DNA of 64,000 bases from Plotosus lineatus. Lineage: Eukaryota; Chordata; Actinopteri; Siluriformes; Plotosidae. The notes below the pieces were generated by a model, which was given only the letters and a program-made list of their open reading frames with translations, was not told the origin of the DNA and ran no database searches. Position numbers and translations under genes: made by a program. Positions 1 through 11,076 of the stretch are shown here, in pieces. The stretch is from positions 83,923,550-83,987,549 of the forward strand of contig CM045729.1 of assembly GCA_024760905.1 (NCBI GenBank), given 5' to 3'. The stretch's first letter is position 1. Each line of letters opens with the position of its first letter.

Positions 1-462
1 ATTATGATCACAGGGAGAGTGGAGATCTCAGCTGACTCCAAGTCAAGATGGGATACATCCTAAAGATCTTACCAGTTTCTTGCATTGCCAACAGAAAAGC
101 ATTACACTCACCCTGGGGTGCAATTTGGAACAGTCAATTATTCGAATGTGCATGACTTCTAATTGTGAAGATCACCAGAGGAAACATGCAAGCACAGGGA
201 AACATACTCCACACAGAATCACCCTCTCTGAAATTCTGGTAGTGAAGTGGACCACTAAGCCATTATGCCTCCCCAACTAAAATTGAATTCAATTGTATTT
301 GCACAGTAATTTTTAATACTGACATCATCACAAAGTAGCTACATTACAGTACAGCTTAAACTATAAAAACAAAATTGATAAATCATTTATACTCATAATT
401 TTAAACATTTGTCTTTAAGCCTTATACATCCATAATGAACAAGCCCGTGGCAAAGATGTGCG

Positions 463-465
<3 letters not shown>

Positions 466-515
<50 letters not shown>
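466..515. repeat. (TA)n microsatellite
   Basis: Uninterrupted alternating TA for about 50 bases. Confidence 0.95.
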
Positions 516-519
<4 letters not shown>

Positions 520-890
520 TCATCAGGAGGAAACCTTGAGAGGAACCAGACTCAAAAGAGAAAACATCCTCATTTGGATGAGACCAGTAACGATACAAAC
601 CCTGGAGCAGAAACTTCACTAGAGTTTAACATCAAGATGGTTATCTTATATCAGTAATGGTAATAGTAATAGTAAATGTAGTCCTAAACTATTTAAATAA
701 AAGAGTTTATATCACCAACATTGAAATATCATCTTTGCGGGTTCTGAGTGAATATCTAGGTCCATGTGGATTATCATCTGCAGGAGTGAAATGCTATCAA
801 GATAAGATCTTCTATGAGTAGTACATCATGATGAATCACAGGATTCAAAGAGCAGAAGAATCACGATAACTGATTCTGAAACATGCTGCT

Positions 891-896
<6 letters not shown>

Positions 897-921
<25 letters not shown>

Positions 922-922
922 T
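897..922. repeat. (GA)n microsatellite
   Basis: About 12 GA units. Confidence 0.9.
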
Positions 923-1505
923 TCAATAGTTTGTTACGGTTTGTTAGTACTGAGTGCAAGCAGGGACCCCGACATGATCGACTATGTTGAGAGACTATGA
1001 TAGCATAACTAAAAAGAATGAACAAGAATGGCGATGGATATGAGAGCACCTTGTGACATAAGCCAATCAGCCAGTCCACTGTCAACAGACTCATGTGAGC
1101 ATGTGAATGACAGCATTCAAATATCCCAGTTTTACCAGAACTCTATGCCTGAGAACCTCCAGATCTGCTTTAACCTAATAAAACGCTATTAACCAATTGA
1201 TTAAACAAGTTTTAATGAGTGCCCTCTCTGTGCTATAGTGAGGCGTACGTACTGTTTGACACAATTTTCAGTCTACTGGTTTTGTTTAGTATGCCTACAT
1301 CATCATTATACCATGGTGCATTTAAAAAGAAAAAAAATATTTACATATTGATTATTTTTCTGTAATGAGAACTTACCATACCTAGAGAACATTTGACTCA
1401 AAGTTCTCACTCAACTAACTTAGATATGTTATGTCTAATGGTTATTTAATCATAACTGATAATTCTAGCAAACCATTACTGATTTTTTTTACAACTGTTA
1501 TTAAA

Positions 1506-2553
1506 AACCAGATTCCAAAAAAAGTTGGAACACTGTACAATTTTTTAATAAAAGCTGGATGCAATGATGTGGAAGTGCCAAATTTCAATATTTTATTCTG
1601 AATAAAACATGGATAACAGGGTCAAAAATTTAAACTATGAAAGTGTATCATTTAAAGGGAAAAATATGTTGATTTTAAACTACATTGTGTTAGCAAATCT
1701 CAAAATAGTTGGGACAGGTAGTAATAAGAGGCTGGAAAAGTCAATTGCACTTATAATGAACAGCTGGCAGACCAAATACCACTAATAACGCCCATTGACA
1801 ATATGACTGAGTATAAAATGAGCTTCTCAGAGTTGCAGTGTCTCTCAGAAGCAAAGATAGGTAGATGATCACCAATTCCCCCTATGTTGCACAGAAAGAT
1901 AGTGGAGCAATATCAAAAAGATATTTCCCAGCAAAAGCTTGTAAAGAGTTTGACGTTATCATCATCTACAGTGTATAACATCATCCAAAGATTCAGAGAA
2001 TCTGGAATATCTGTGCGTAACGGTCAAGACCGAAAAACCATACTGGATGGCAGTGATCTTCGGGCCCTTACATGGCACTGCACCACAAACAGGAATGCTA
2101 CTCTAAGGGAAAATCACAGAATGGGCTGAGCAATATTTCCAGAAACCATTGTCATTGAACACAATAGACTGTGCCATCTGCCATTACCAGCTGAAACTCT
2201 ACAGTACAAAAAAAGATGCCATTTCTAAACAGGACCCAGAAGCGCAGGTATTTTCTCTGGGCCAGGGGTCATTTAAAATGGAGTGTGGCAAAGTGGAAAA
2301 CTGTTCTGTGGTCAGACGAATCACAATTCGAAGTTATTTATGAAAAACTGGGACACCATGTCAATTGGACTAAAGAGGACAAGGACAATCTAAGTTGTTA
2401 TCAGCGCTCAGTTCAGAAGCCTGCATCTGTGATGGTATGTTTTCGCATGAGTGCATGTGACATGGGCAGCTTGCACATCTGGAAAGGCACTGTCAATGCA
2501 GAAAGCTACTAGTATATTCAGGTTCTAGAACAACACATGCTCCCATCTGTAAG
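1506..2553 (+). mobile_element. Tc1-like element, family 1, copy A (3' truncated)
   Basis: The left end begins with the AACCAGATTCC..AAGTTGG terminal motif shared with the copies at 6190, 27645 and 60335. It is followed by a subterminal repeat that recurs near 1690-1715 and then by transposase-coding sequence. The sequence stops matching at about 2553, where Ty3/gypsy-like DNA starts, so the right terminal repeat is missing. It cannot move by itself. Confidence 0.8.
1884..2512 (+). pseudogene. Tc1-like transposase remnant
   Basis: This would encode the DNA-binding and catalytic parts of a Tc1/mariner (DD34E) transposase, which cuts and pastes the element at TA. The first part (1884-2129) carries a helix-turn-helix-like stretch (KIVEQYQKDISQQKL.. 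then SSSTVYNIIQRFRESG). After a frameshift, 2216-2512 carries the first catalytic Asp context (LWSDESQFEV) and the VMVCFRMSACDMG region, where active copies have VMVWG. The second Asp and the Glu are lost with the truncated end. Frameshifts and an in-frame TAG make it dead. Confidence 0.75.
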
Positions 2554-2703
2554 GTAAGCTAAGTGGAGTTGCCCCCCTTACACCATGTACTGCGTTACAC
2601 ACTCGATGTAGCCTAAACAGAAAGTTGTGACATTAAATATATCTGGAACGCCTGTCATTGTATGAGTTTCATTATATAGTGTCAGAGTCGGGATTTGATC
2701 AGA

Positions 2704-3521
2704 ATGGAGCAATTAAAACCCCCGCATGAACTCAGTTTTGAAGAAAACTTGGCCAAAATCTGGCAAAAATGGATTCAAAGGTTTGATTTATACCTTGTTG
2801 CTAGTGGAACCGCTACAAAATTCGATGTTGTCAAGTGCACAACATTGCTGCACGTGGCCGGAGAGATAGCACTGCAAGTCTTCAATTCATTTGAATGGGA
2901 CAATGGTGGTGATAAAAATAAGTTAGACAAAGTTAAAAAGAAGTTTAAAGAGTACTGTGAACCAAAGAAGAACTTAACTATTGAGAGACATGCATTTTTC
3001 ACGAGATCTCAGAAAACAGGTGAGACGATCGATCAGTATGTCACCAATTTGAAGAACAAGGTGAAAAGTTGTGAATTCGGAGACTTAACAGAGAGCTTGA
3101 TTTAAGGACAAAATTGCCTGTGGTGTGAATAAGGATGCCATGAGTGTGTGACTTTTGAAAGAACCTGACCTAAATCTAGGTCATGCAGTTGATCTGTGTA
3201 GGGCTAGTGAAGTAAATGCACAGCAAGTTAAAGTGTTGAGTGAAGAAACAACTGAACAGAGAAAACATTCATGAAATCAACAAAAGAGGTCAGTCTAGAA
3301 AAAATCAGAAGAAACCTCAGCCAAAACATCATGAAGCTCGTTCAAGCAGAAACAGTAAATCAAAACCACGGACACGCCAACACTATCAGCAGTATCCTCA
3401 GTGCCGTCTATGTGGATATCAACACATGAAAGACAGGGTCCCCGCAGTTGGACAAACATGTGATAAGTGTGGTGGAAAGCATCATTTCGCCAAAATGTGT
3501 AGGACTAGACTCAAGATCTGA
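2704..3521 (+). pseudogene. gypsy gag with zinc knuckle (broken)
   Basis: Gag packages the element RNA in cytoplasmic particles. The start ATG is at 2704, right after the putative primer-binding site. The capsid-like first part (to 3105) has a conserved KWIQRFDLY stretch and an ERHAFFTRSQ..ETIDQYV block typical of Ty3/gypsy gag. A premature stop at 3103-3105 and frame changes separate it from the C-terminal Cys/His part (3240-3521), which has CRLCGYQH followed by a CDKCGGKHHFAKMC knuckle (CX2CX4HX4C). The two pieces are in different frames, so no full Gag is made. Confidence 0.75.
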
Positions 3522-3656
3522 CAAGATTCATGTGGTAAAGGCCAGAAGTCAGTGCACACTTTAGAGAAGACTGATTCACAGAGTGAATATGAATATTTAT
3601 TCATTGGCATGGTGGAAACTGATGATGACGAGGATGATTAGTATGATTAGTATGTC

Positions 3657-5297
3657 TTGGAAGAATGTCCAGCATTATTCAGTGGTTTTGGGTGTATGCC
3701 AGGAGAGCATCACATTGACACTATCCCTGAAGTGACACCAGTGGTTCATCCACCGAGAAAGGTGCCAGCTGCACTTATGGACAAAGTAAAAGCAGAACAG
3801 AACAGAATGGAGAAAATTGGTGTTGTTGAGAAACAAACCGAGCCTACAAGTTGGATAAACAGCATGGTCACAGTGGCGAAGCCAAACAAGATAAGCATAT
3901 GCATCGACCCCAAAGACCTCAATTAAGTGGTAAATCGTGAACATTATCCAGTGAGAGCTGTTGAGGAAATAATGTCGAGGTTGCCAGGAGCTACTGGCCT
4001 CAGTGTCCTGGATGCTGAAGGAGGATTTTGGCAGATCAGACATGATGACGAAAGCTCCAAATTGTACACAGTCAGTACGTCATTTGGACGCTACAGGTTT
4101 TTATGTTTACCGTTTGGCATAAAATCTGCACCAGAAGTATTTCAGAGATCTATGACGCAGATTTTGGAAGGACTTGATAGGGCTGAGTGCATTGTTGATG
4201 ATGTGCTGGTGTGGGACTGAAATATTTGTGAACACGACACGAGACTTGTTGAAGTTCTGAAGAGACTGTCACAGAAAGGCTTCACGTTGAACAAGTCTAA
4301 GTGCAAACCCTGCATGTCTGAAGTCTCATATGTAGGTCACTTGTTGACGAAGGACGGAATCAAACCCGACCCGGAAAAGGTCAAAGCAATCCATGACATG
4401 CCTGAATCTGAAAGCAAACAAGACTTGGTGAGATTTCTTGGTTTGATACAATACCTTATTAGTAAGTTCATATCAAATCGCTCACAAGAGACTGTGGTAT
4501 TGAGAGAGCTACTGAGCTGTGACATGACATGGCATTGGACAGAGAGGCATAAGCAGTGTTTTGAGAAACTGAAAAACAGTGACTGACATTCCCATGCTCC
4601 AGTTCTACGATGTCAACCGACCAGTGACGCGGCCAGTTGATGCAAGTTCAGAAGGGCTTGGTGTGATGTCTCAAAATGACAGACCAGTGGCTTTCCCGTC
4701 GAGAGCACTCACAGACACACAAAAGAACTATGCTTAAATCGAGAAAGAAATGCTCGGTATTCTTCATGGATGTGAAAAATTTGATCAATACATCTATGGA
4801 AAATCAGTGAAAGTTGAGACAGATCATAAACCACTGGAGGTCATCTTGCGCAAACCCATGTGTCAAGCACCCTCTCGTCTACAACGAATGTTGTTGCAAT
4901 TGCAAAAATATGACCTGCATGTTTCATACCAGCCTGGTAAAGAACTTGTAGTTCCTGATGCTTTGAGCAGCGCATTTCTATCAGCTAGTGCTGACTGGTT
5001 TCAGGACAAGGACGATGAGGTGAACTTCATCTCAGTGCTTCCTATGACACCGGAAAAGATGAATGAATTCAAACATGCCACTGCAAATGATGTTCAATTG
5101 CAACAATTGAAATTGGTTGTGCTGAATGGATTGCTAGAGGACAGACAGGCAGTTCCTGTTCTCGTGAGAGACTTTTGGAACATCCGTGATGAGATCACGA
5201 CTGTAGATGGACTGTTGTTTAAGGGCATGAAGCTCATTGTTCGAAACAAACTGAAGAACCAAATGCTTCATAAAGTTCATGAATCTCATTTGGACAT
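3657..5297 (+). pseudogene. gypsy pol remnant: RT and RNase H
   Basis: Pol copies the element RNA. The RT entry region (3657-3926) has the PRKVP..L..KV start and an SWINSMV block. A stop at about 3924-3926 is followed by 3927-4220, with SVLDAEGGFWQI (first catalytic Asp), FGRYRFLCLPFGIKSAPEVFQ and VDDVLVW (the YXDD-type motif as VDD). The RT connection runs 4287-4586. RNase H follows with VDASSEGLGVM, KEMLGILHGCEKFDQYIYG and TDHKPLEVI. Stops fall at 4218-4220, 4584-4586 and 4735-4737. No integrase core is present. Confidence 0.8.
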
Positions 5298-5460
5298 TTT
5301 GTTTTGTTTTTTGTTTGTTTTTTTGCATAATTGGCCTTGTTTTTGTGGCATTTTCCTTAATTTTTTTTCTATGAATATTTATTTATTTTATTTTTTAATT
5401 TATTTTTAAAATGCAATGCACTGAAGCTGCATGAATTAAAGCACTTTTTTTTCTTTTTTT
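5298..5460 (-). repeat. dispersed pogo-like repeat fragment
   Basis: Read on the minus strand it matches the repeats at 10733-11035 and 47522-48115: a 'CAGCTTCAGTGCAT' motif, A/T runs with AAATATTCAT, then 'AAAATGCCACAAAAA'. No coding capacity. Terminal repeats are absent. Confidence 0.65.
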
Positions 5461-6189
5461 TTAATGCACCCACATACTTCTTATCACCTCAAGAACAGCA
5501 TCATCTTCATGTAATAAAAACACGATCTGTGATGTTTGTTTGTCTTCATAACTCATGATTTGTGAGAGTTGATGTTTTGGCAGCTGCCCATGCTGCTTAA
5601 TAGCAAACAATCCCATTGTGCAAACAAATTTAAATAATTATTGGACTTCGTATGAGAGGACTTGTAAATTCACTTCCCAATTTTAAGGACCATTTGGAGA
5701 TGAATGCAAGGTGCATACAGTGCAAGGTGTGCTATTTAGACTGAAACACACCTGAACAAAGAATAGGATTGTGAAACATTAACACAGATTAAACACGCAC
5801 AGAATAAACATGAGCCCATCCACAATCACACTATTTACAACAATCCAAGAGTGGTTTACGATTGTAATGTCAATAATGGTGCTTTAATGCGCATGCATGG
5901 TACAGGTACTGGAGATCATGTGATTTGGTGCTTGATGTGCTCCAGATATTGATAACAATGTAAAGATTCATTTTAGAATCATTCGTAAAGTAGTGGCAAT
6001 ATATCACTTTGTATTTGATATGCATACACTTTTATTTGGTACTTTTTTATTTCTTTCCCCCCAGCTACCTGTCCATCATGAAGCTGAATCTATCTCCCTT
6101 CTGTTATCTCACTGGTGAGAACATTTTCATCACACTTATCATTTAATGAAATAAAGTTTTATTTGATTTCATTCTAAAAATTCACACAA
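5461..6189. other. no gene recognised
   Basis: About 730 bases of AT-rich DNA between the pogo-like fragment and the next Tc1 copy. Nothing was recognised on either strand. Confidence 0.5.
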
Positions 6190-6918
6190 TTGTACAAACT
6201 GGGTTCCAAAAATGTTGGACATAAAACTGAATGCAATGATTGTGGAAGTACCAAATTTAGAAATGTTATTCCAAATGAAACATACTAGTAGATGACAGGT
6301 CAAAAGTTTAAACTGAGAAAATGTATAATTTTAAGGGGAAAATATGTTGATTTTTAAATTTCATGGTATCAGCACATTTAAATAAAGTTGGGACCGGTAG
6401 AAATAAGAGGCTGGAAAAATCAATTGCACTTATAACGAACAGCTGGCTGACCAATTACCACTAATGAGGTCCATTGGCTATATGACTGAGTATAAAAAGA
6501 GCTTCTCAAAGTAGCAGTGTCTCTCAGAAGCAAAGATAGGTAGAGGATCACCAATTCCCCCACTGTTGTGCAGAAAGATAGTGGAGCAATATCAGAAAGG
6601 TGTTTCCCAATAAAAGCTTGCAAAGGGTTTGAAGTTATCATTTACAGTGCATAACATCATTCAAAGATTCAGAGAATCTGGAACAATCTCTGTGAGTAAG
6701 GGTCAAGGCCAAAAAAACATACTGGATTCCTGTGATCTTCGGGCCCTTAAACGGTACTGCACCACAAACAGGAATGCTACTGCAAGGGAAATCACAGAAT
6801 GGGCTCAGCAATACTTCCAGAAACCATTGTCAGTGAACACAATCCACCGTGTGTTTTCTCTGGGCCAGGGGTTATTTAAAATGGAGTGTAACAAAGTAGA
6901 AAACTGTTCTTTATGGAA
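6190..6918 (+). mobile_element. Tc1-like element, family 1, copy B
   Basis: It runs parallel to copy A: a degenerate end (TTCCAAAAATGTTGG near 6203), a subterminal repeat (AAAGTTGGGAC near 6384), then the N-terminal half of the transposase (6629-6952 region, with NIIQRFRESG). About 75 bases are deleted near 6850 compared with copy A: sequence jumps from the 'AACACAATCCACCGTG' site to 'TTTTCTCTGGGCCAGGGG'. It ends at about 6918, where LINE 5' sequence begins. Confidence 0.75.
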
Positions 6919-7565
6919 AACTCTTCCAAAAATGGCGCTCCCTAGATGGTAACCTTGCAGAGTTCTCAGAGTCAAGGTGTTTGTTTTGATTTGTTTTGTT
7001 TGTTGTTTTGTGTGCTGTTTTGTTTGTTTATTTTGTGTACAATGCTCGTCGATATCCAGGGACCGAGGCACAGCGGACAGTGACAAGGCCCACAGCAGAG
7101 GAAAGGTGGTCCTCGTTAAATAAACCTGGCGTACTGACTGTAAGATTATACAGGGGCAGTGGTGGTCCAGTGATATAGGGTGCTGGATCACTGAACCAAA
7201 GGTTGGGGGTTCGAGTCCCACTCTCCACAAGGTTGTCACTGTCCCCCCAGTGCAGCTAACTGGGTTATTAAAGGCGGGCCATGTCTCTCACTGTCTATGG
7301 TGAGAGGCATGTAAAAGAACCATTGCTGACTTTCGTAAAGAGTAGGCTGCAAAGTCATCAGTGTGTTTCTGTCCCTTGCTAAAAAGGGTTGTGACAGGAA
7401 GGGCATCCGACGTAAAAACCTCTGCCAAATCAAACGTGTGAATCAGATGATTCGCTGTGGCGACTCCCGAGTAAAAGGGAAAAAGCCGAAAGGAAGAGAG
7501 ACAGACTGACTGTAAGATTATCTCTAAATCTTGCTCTGAGAATGTGGAATATCTAACTTTGAAGT
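6919..7565 (+). mobile_element. LINE 5' region (L2/Rex1-like), split by a SINE
   Basis: It begins with AAAAATGGCGCTCCC and GAGTTCTCAGAGTCAA, the same 5' leader found in the fold-back element at 14380-14430 and 15220-15265. Coding-like sequence follows (PTAEERWSSLNKPGVLTVRL), which continues beyond the SINE as SLNLALRMWN, a layout seen just before the endonuclease of fish L2/Rex1-type LINEs. The clade call is uncertain. Only the 5' end is present. Confidence 0.5.
7150..7504 (+). mobile_element. tRNA-derived SINE, full length, with 17-bp target duplication
   Basis: The head (about 7152-7232) carries a tRNA-like A box (TGGTCCAGTG) and a perfect B box (GGTTCGAGTCC), the internal pol III promoter. 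The middle is family-specific. From about 7391 it matches the RTE leader (AGGAAGGGCATCC..CGTAAAA) and then the RTE 3' end (TTCGCTGTGGCGAC..GCCGAAAGGA). It is flanked by perfect direct repeats of ACTGACTGTAAGATTAT at 7133-7149 and 7505-7521. Confidence 0.9.
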
Positions 7566-7694
7566 TGCTGACATTTTATTGACCCAGACAATTGTTCATT
7601 TTTTTCCCCCCCAAACAAAATAATGGACATAGTGTAATATAAATATAATTATAATACAATTTGGTGCAATTTAATTTATTGTTGTTTTATATGC

Positions 7695-7695
<1 letters not shown>

Positions 7696-7741
<46 letters not shown>

Positions 7742-7757
7742 CATCATCATCATCATC
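7696..7757. repeat. (AAT)n then (ATC)n microsatellite
   Basis: (AAT)n to about 7740. The following (ATC)n is the 3' tail of the minus-strand Rex3 copy (GAT units on its sense strand). Confidence 0.9.
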
Positions 7758-8733
7758 TTCCGCTAAGTCGAGGGTCGGGTCATGGGGGCAGCAACCTAAG
7801 CAAAGAGGTCCAGATGTCCCTCTCCCCAACTACTTCCTCCAACTCTCCCGAGGGGACACCAAGGCTGTCCCAGACAAGCTAAGAGACATAGTCCCTCCAG
7901 CGTGTTCCAGGCCAACCCCGGGGTCTCTTCCCAGGTGGACATGCTTGAAACACCACCCGGGAGGCACCCAGGAGGCATTCTGACCAGATGCCCAAGCCAC
8001 CTCAACTGGCCCCTCTCAATGCGGAGGAGCAGCGGATCTACTCCAAGCTCCCCATGGATGGCAGAGCGTCGTACCTTATCACTAAGGGAGAGCCCCGCCA
8101 CCCAGCGAAGGAAGCTCATTTCAGCTGCTTGTATCCGCGATCTTGTTCTTTCGGTCACTACCCAAAGCTCATGACCATAGGTGAGGGTTGGACCGGAGAT
8201 CGACTGGTAAATTGAGAGCTTCACCTTGCAGCTCAGCTCCTTCTTCACCACGGCGGACCGGTACAGGCTCCGCTTAACAGCAGAGGCTGCAGCGATCCGT
8301 CTGTCAATCTCCTGCTCCATCCTTCCCTCACTCGTGAGCAAGACCCTAAGATACTTTAACTCCTCCACTTGGGGCAGGACCTCATTCCTGACCCGGAGGG
8401 TGCATTCCACCCTTGTCCGACTGAGAACCATGGCCTCAGACCTGGAGGTACCGATCCTCATTCCGGCTGCTTCGCACTCAGCTGTGAATCGCTCCAATGA
8501 AAGCTGGAGGTCCTGACTTGATGAAGCCAAAAGGACAACATCATCCGCAAAAAGCAGAGACGAGATCTGATGGCCACCCAACCAGAACTCCTCAATGCCT
8601 CGAGTGCGCCTAGAAGTTCTGTCCATAAAAATTATGAACAGAATCGGTGACAATGGACAGCCTTGGTGGACTCCAACTCCCAGTGGAAACGAATTCGACC
8701 TGTTATTGCCAATATGAACCAAACTCGTCTGCT
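7741..8733 (-). mobile_element. Rex3: Rex3 non-LTR retrotransposon, 5' truncated
   Basis: The 3' half of a Rex3 element (RTE clade), ending in a GAT-repeat tail. The sequence at 8645-8666 is close to the published Rex3 diagnostic primer RTX3-F3, which covers the QGCPLSP motif of the reverse transcriptase. The element is cut at about 8733, where RTE sequence starts. No target duplication was found. Confidence 0.85.
7796..8722 (-). pseudogene. Rex3 reverse transcriptase, C-terminal half
   Basis: A 308-residue open frame. It has GVGVHQGCPLSPILF near residue 15, the catalytic LLFADDVVLLA motif near residue 57, then the thumb and C-terminal region with LTYGHELWVVTE and QLRWLGHLVRMPP. Upstream RT motifs, the endonuclease and the 5' leader are missing. 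The frame beyond LGHLVRM is shifted relative to intact copies. The piece is open but cannot act alone. Confidence 0.8.
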
Positions 8734-10432
8734 CCCTGTAACATCACCGTTCCTCCTGAGTCTTTCTCATTCACACACATGTATTCTGACTTCCTGAGGC
8801 TAACCTTCATTCCTCTCCTTTCCAGGGCATACCTCCATCTCTCTAGATTTTCTTCCACTTGTTCTCTGATCTCACTACAGATCACAATGTCATCTGCAAA
8901 CATCATAGTCCATGGAGATTCTTGCCTAACCGCGTCTGTCAGCCTGTCCATCACCATCGCAAACAAGAAGGGGCTCAGAGCTGATCCTTGATGCAGTCCC
9001 ACCTCCACCTTGAATTTGTTGGTCACGCCGACAGCACACCTCACCACTGTCTTACATCTCTCATACATGTCTTGTACCACTCGAACATACTTTTCTGCCA
9101 CTCCAGACTTCCTCATGCAATACCACAGTTCTTCTCTCGGCACCCTGTCATATGCTTCTTCCAGATCCACAAAAGCACAATGCAGTTCCCTCTGACCTTC
9201 TCTGTACTTCTCTAATAACATCCTCAAAGCAAACATTGCATCTGTGGTGCTCTTTCTTGGCATGAAACCAAACTGTTGTTCACAAATGCTGACCTCTGCC
9301 CTTAGTCTAGCTTCCACTATTCTTTCCCATAACTTCATCATGTGGCTCATCAACTTTATCCCTCTGTAGTTGCCGCAACTCTGCACGTCTCCCTTGCTCT
9401 TAAAAATGGGCACCAGCACTTTTCTCCTCCATTCCTCCAGCATCTGCTCACTCTCTAAGACCTTGTTGAATGTTCTTGTCAGAAAATCAACTGCTACCTC
9501 TCCTAGACATTTCCATACCTCCACAGGTATATCATCAGGACCAACTGTCTTTCCATTCTTCATCCTCTTCAGTGCCCTCCTCACCTCACTCTTACTAATC
9601 TTTGATACTTCCTGCTCCTCAATGGTCACCTCTTCTACTCTTTTTTTCTCTCTCATTTTCCTCATTCATCAGCTCTTCAAAGTACTCTTTCCATCTTCTC
9701 AGCACATTTCTGTCATCAGTCAATACATTTCCCTCTCTGTCCTTTATCAATCTAACTGGCTGCACATCCTTTCCCATCTCTATTTCTCTGCTGTTCCAAC
9801 CTGTATAGATCATTTTCTCCCTCTTTAATGTCCAACCTAGCCTACAAGTCATAATACGCCCTCTGTTTGGCCTTAGCCACTACTATTTTCGCCTTACGCT
9901 GTATCTCCCTTTACTCCTGTTTACTCTCTTCAGTCCTCTGAATGTCCCACTTCTTCTTAGCTAACCTCTTCCTTTGTACACACTCCTGCACTTCCTCATT
10001 CCACCACCAAGTCTCCTTATCTACTTTCCTTCCAGAGGACACACCAAGTACTCTCCTACCTGTGTCCCTGATCACATTTGCTGTGGTTGTCCAGTCATCT
10101 GGAAGTACTTCTTGACTACCCAAAGCCTGTTTCAACTCCTCCTTGAAGACAACATGACCCTCTTCCTTTTTCAACTTCCACCACTTTGTCTTCTGCTCTG
10201 CCTTTGCCTTCTTCACCTTCCTCACCATCAGCGTCATCCTGCATACCACCATCCTATGCTGTTTGGCAACACTCTCACCCACTACTACTTTGCAGTCACT
10301 GACTTCCTTCAAATTACATCGCCTACACAAGATATAGTCTACCTGTGTGTTCCTGACTCCGCTTCTATAAGTCACCATATGCTCCGATTTCTTCTTGAAG
10401 AAAGTATTTCGCACAGCTATTTCCATCCTTAT
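8730..10432 (-). mobile_element. RTE-clade LINE, copy 1 (both ends truncated)
   Basis: This is the most repeated LINE in the window (other copies at 11077, 21295, 33265, 40625, 51257 and 59154). It covers the C-terminal part of the endonuclease, the linker and most of the RT. The 3' end is cut at the Rex3 junction and the 5' end at about 10432, where Penelope-like sequence starts. The name RTE rests on the endonuclease and RT style (CFDP2-like endonuclease, FMPRKSTTDA, FADDIVIC). Confidence 0.8.
8760..10426 (-). pseudogene. RTE LINE pol (endonuclease C-term, linker, RT), broken
   Basis: The long RT frame (8703-9665) carries VGPDDIPVEVWK, NYRGIKLMSH, the template-binding FGFMPRKSTTDAMFALR, FVDLEEAYDRVPR (first catalytic Asp), GLHQGSALSPFLFAMV and FADDIVICSE (catalytic FADD). 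A frameshift near 9650 and the 9619-9852 frame separate it from 9911-10426, which holds the end of the endonuclease (STQVDYILCRRCNL-like) and the KWWKLKKEE linker. The catalytic residues survive but the frame does not. Confidence 0.8.
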
Positions 10433-10735
10433 GTCTCTTTGATGTTATGTTTGGTCTTATCGAGGTTCAGGAAGAAGTGAGCTTTCCATCGCATACCTTG
10501 TAAAAACTGTTTGTTTTTTTCGATTAGGCATTGTAGGTATCTGTTATTAGATGGCAGGGGAATATTCTTTGTAGAGTAGTCAATGTTGAACTTTTCCATT
10601 ACGGATTATTGTAGAGTACCTCACAAGGAGCGGTGAAGAGAATTTTCTGAGTAGATCCTTCCGTAAGAAAGTGCTCAATACTTTTTCTAAGAGCAAATAA
10701 AAAAATATATCTATAAATATATATTTAGAGAGATC
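10433..10735 (-). mobile_element. Penelope-like element fragment with ORF start
   Basis: On the minus strand the terminal-repeat sequence (10636-10700, matching 15891-15960) is followed by an ATG near 10600 opening a frame with STKNIPLPS, then after a frameshift RWKAHFFLN. This pair is the N-terminal signature of Penelope-like element proteins in fish and cnidarians. The rest of the RT and GIY-YIG endonuclease are missing. It identifies the terminal repeats elsewhere in the window as Penelope-like. Confidence 0.75.
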
Positions 10736-11035
10736 CCTCGTTACTTCACGCTTCAATTAATGCAGCTTCAGTGCATCGCAGTTAAAAAAAATAAATAAAT
10801 AAATATTCATCGAATTAAAAAAATAAGGAAATCAATGAAGAATGGGGGAAAAAGTTAAGGGAAAATGCCACAAAAATAAGGCCATTATGCAAAAAAAAAC
10901 AAAAAAAAAAAACAAAAAAAAAACCCTAAACAAACACAAAAACCAAAAGCAACCCAAAATCTCACATCAAAATCATCATCAACAGGGTGAGGTCAAAAGT
11001 GAAAGTGAAATAAAATTGAAGAGCAAATAGAAATA
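10733..11035 (+). repeat. dispersed pogo-like repeat, second copy
   Basis: It starts with GAGATCCCTCGTTACTTC and CAGCTTCAGTGCATCGCAG, then A-rich sequence. It matches the copy at 47522, whose ends and TA flanks are visible. Here only the left end is recognisable. No coding sequence. Confidence 0.65.
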
Positions 11036-11076
11036 GAAATGGAATAAAATCTATAGAAAGATCTATCATAGATCTT

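Larger units (their letters stand above)
1..1505. other. no gene recognised; AT-rich DNA with two microsatellites
   Basis: No exon-like reading frame, RNA gene or recognised element was seen. It holds a (TA)n run at 466-515 and a short (GA)n run near 897-921. Short reading frames here have no family motifs. Confidence 0.5.
2554..5297 (+). mobile_element. Ty3/gypsy LTR retrotransposon remnant
   Basis: The order is gag, zinc knuckle, reverse transcriptase, RNase H, as in Ty3/gypsy elements of the fish 'K02A2.6-like' type. A possible LTR remnant lies at 2554-2676 and a primer-binding-like stretch at about 2679-2694 (GTGTCAGAGTCGGGAT). The protease region between gag and RT is almost absent. The element stops just before the integrase zinc-binding region, where an unrelated A/T-rich repeat begins. 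No 3' LTR is seen. Confidence 0.8.

Noticed and set aside
80..280. 66-residue frame at the start of the window
   Set aside because: No motif, no splice or promoter context. Consistent with chance.
7152..7232. tRNA gene (A and B boxes, GGTTCGAGTCC)
   Set aside because: It is the head of a repeated SINE. It continues into LINE-derived sequence and occurs at several places. The cloverleaf is not conserved.
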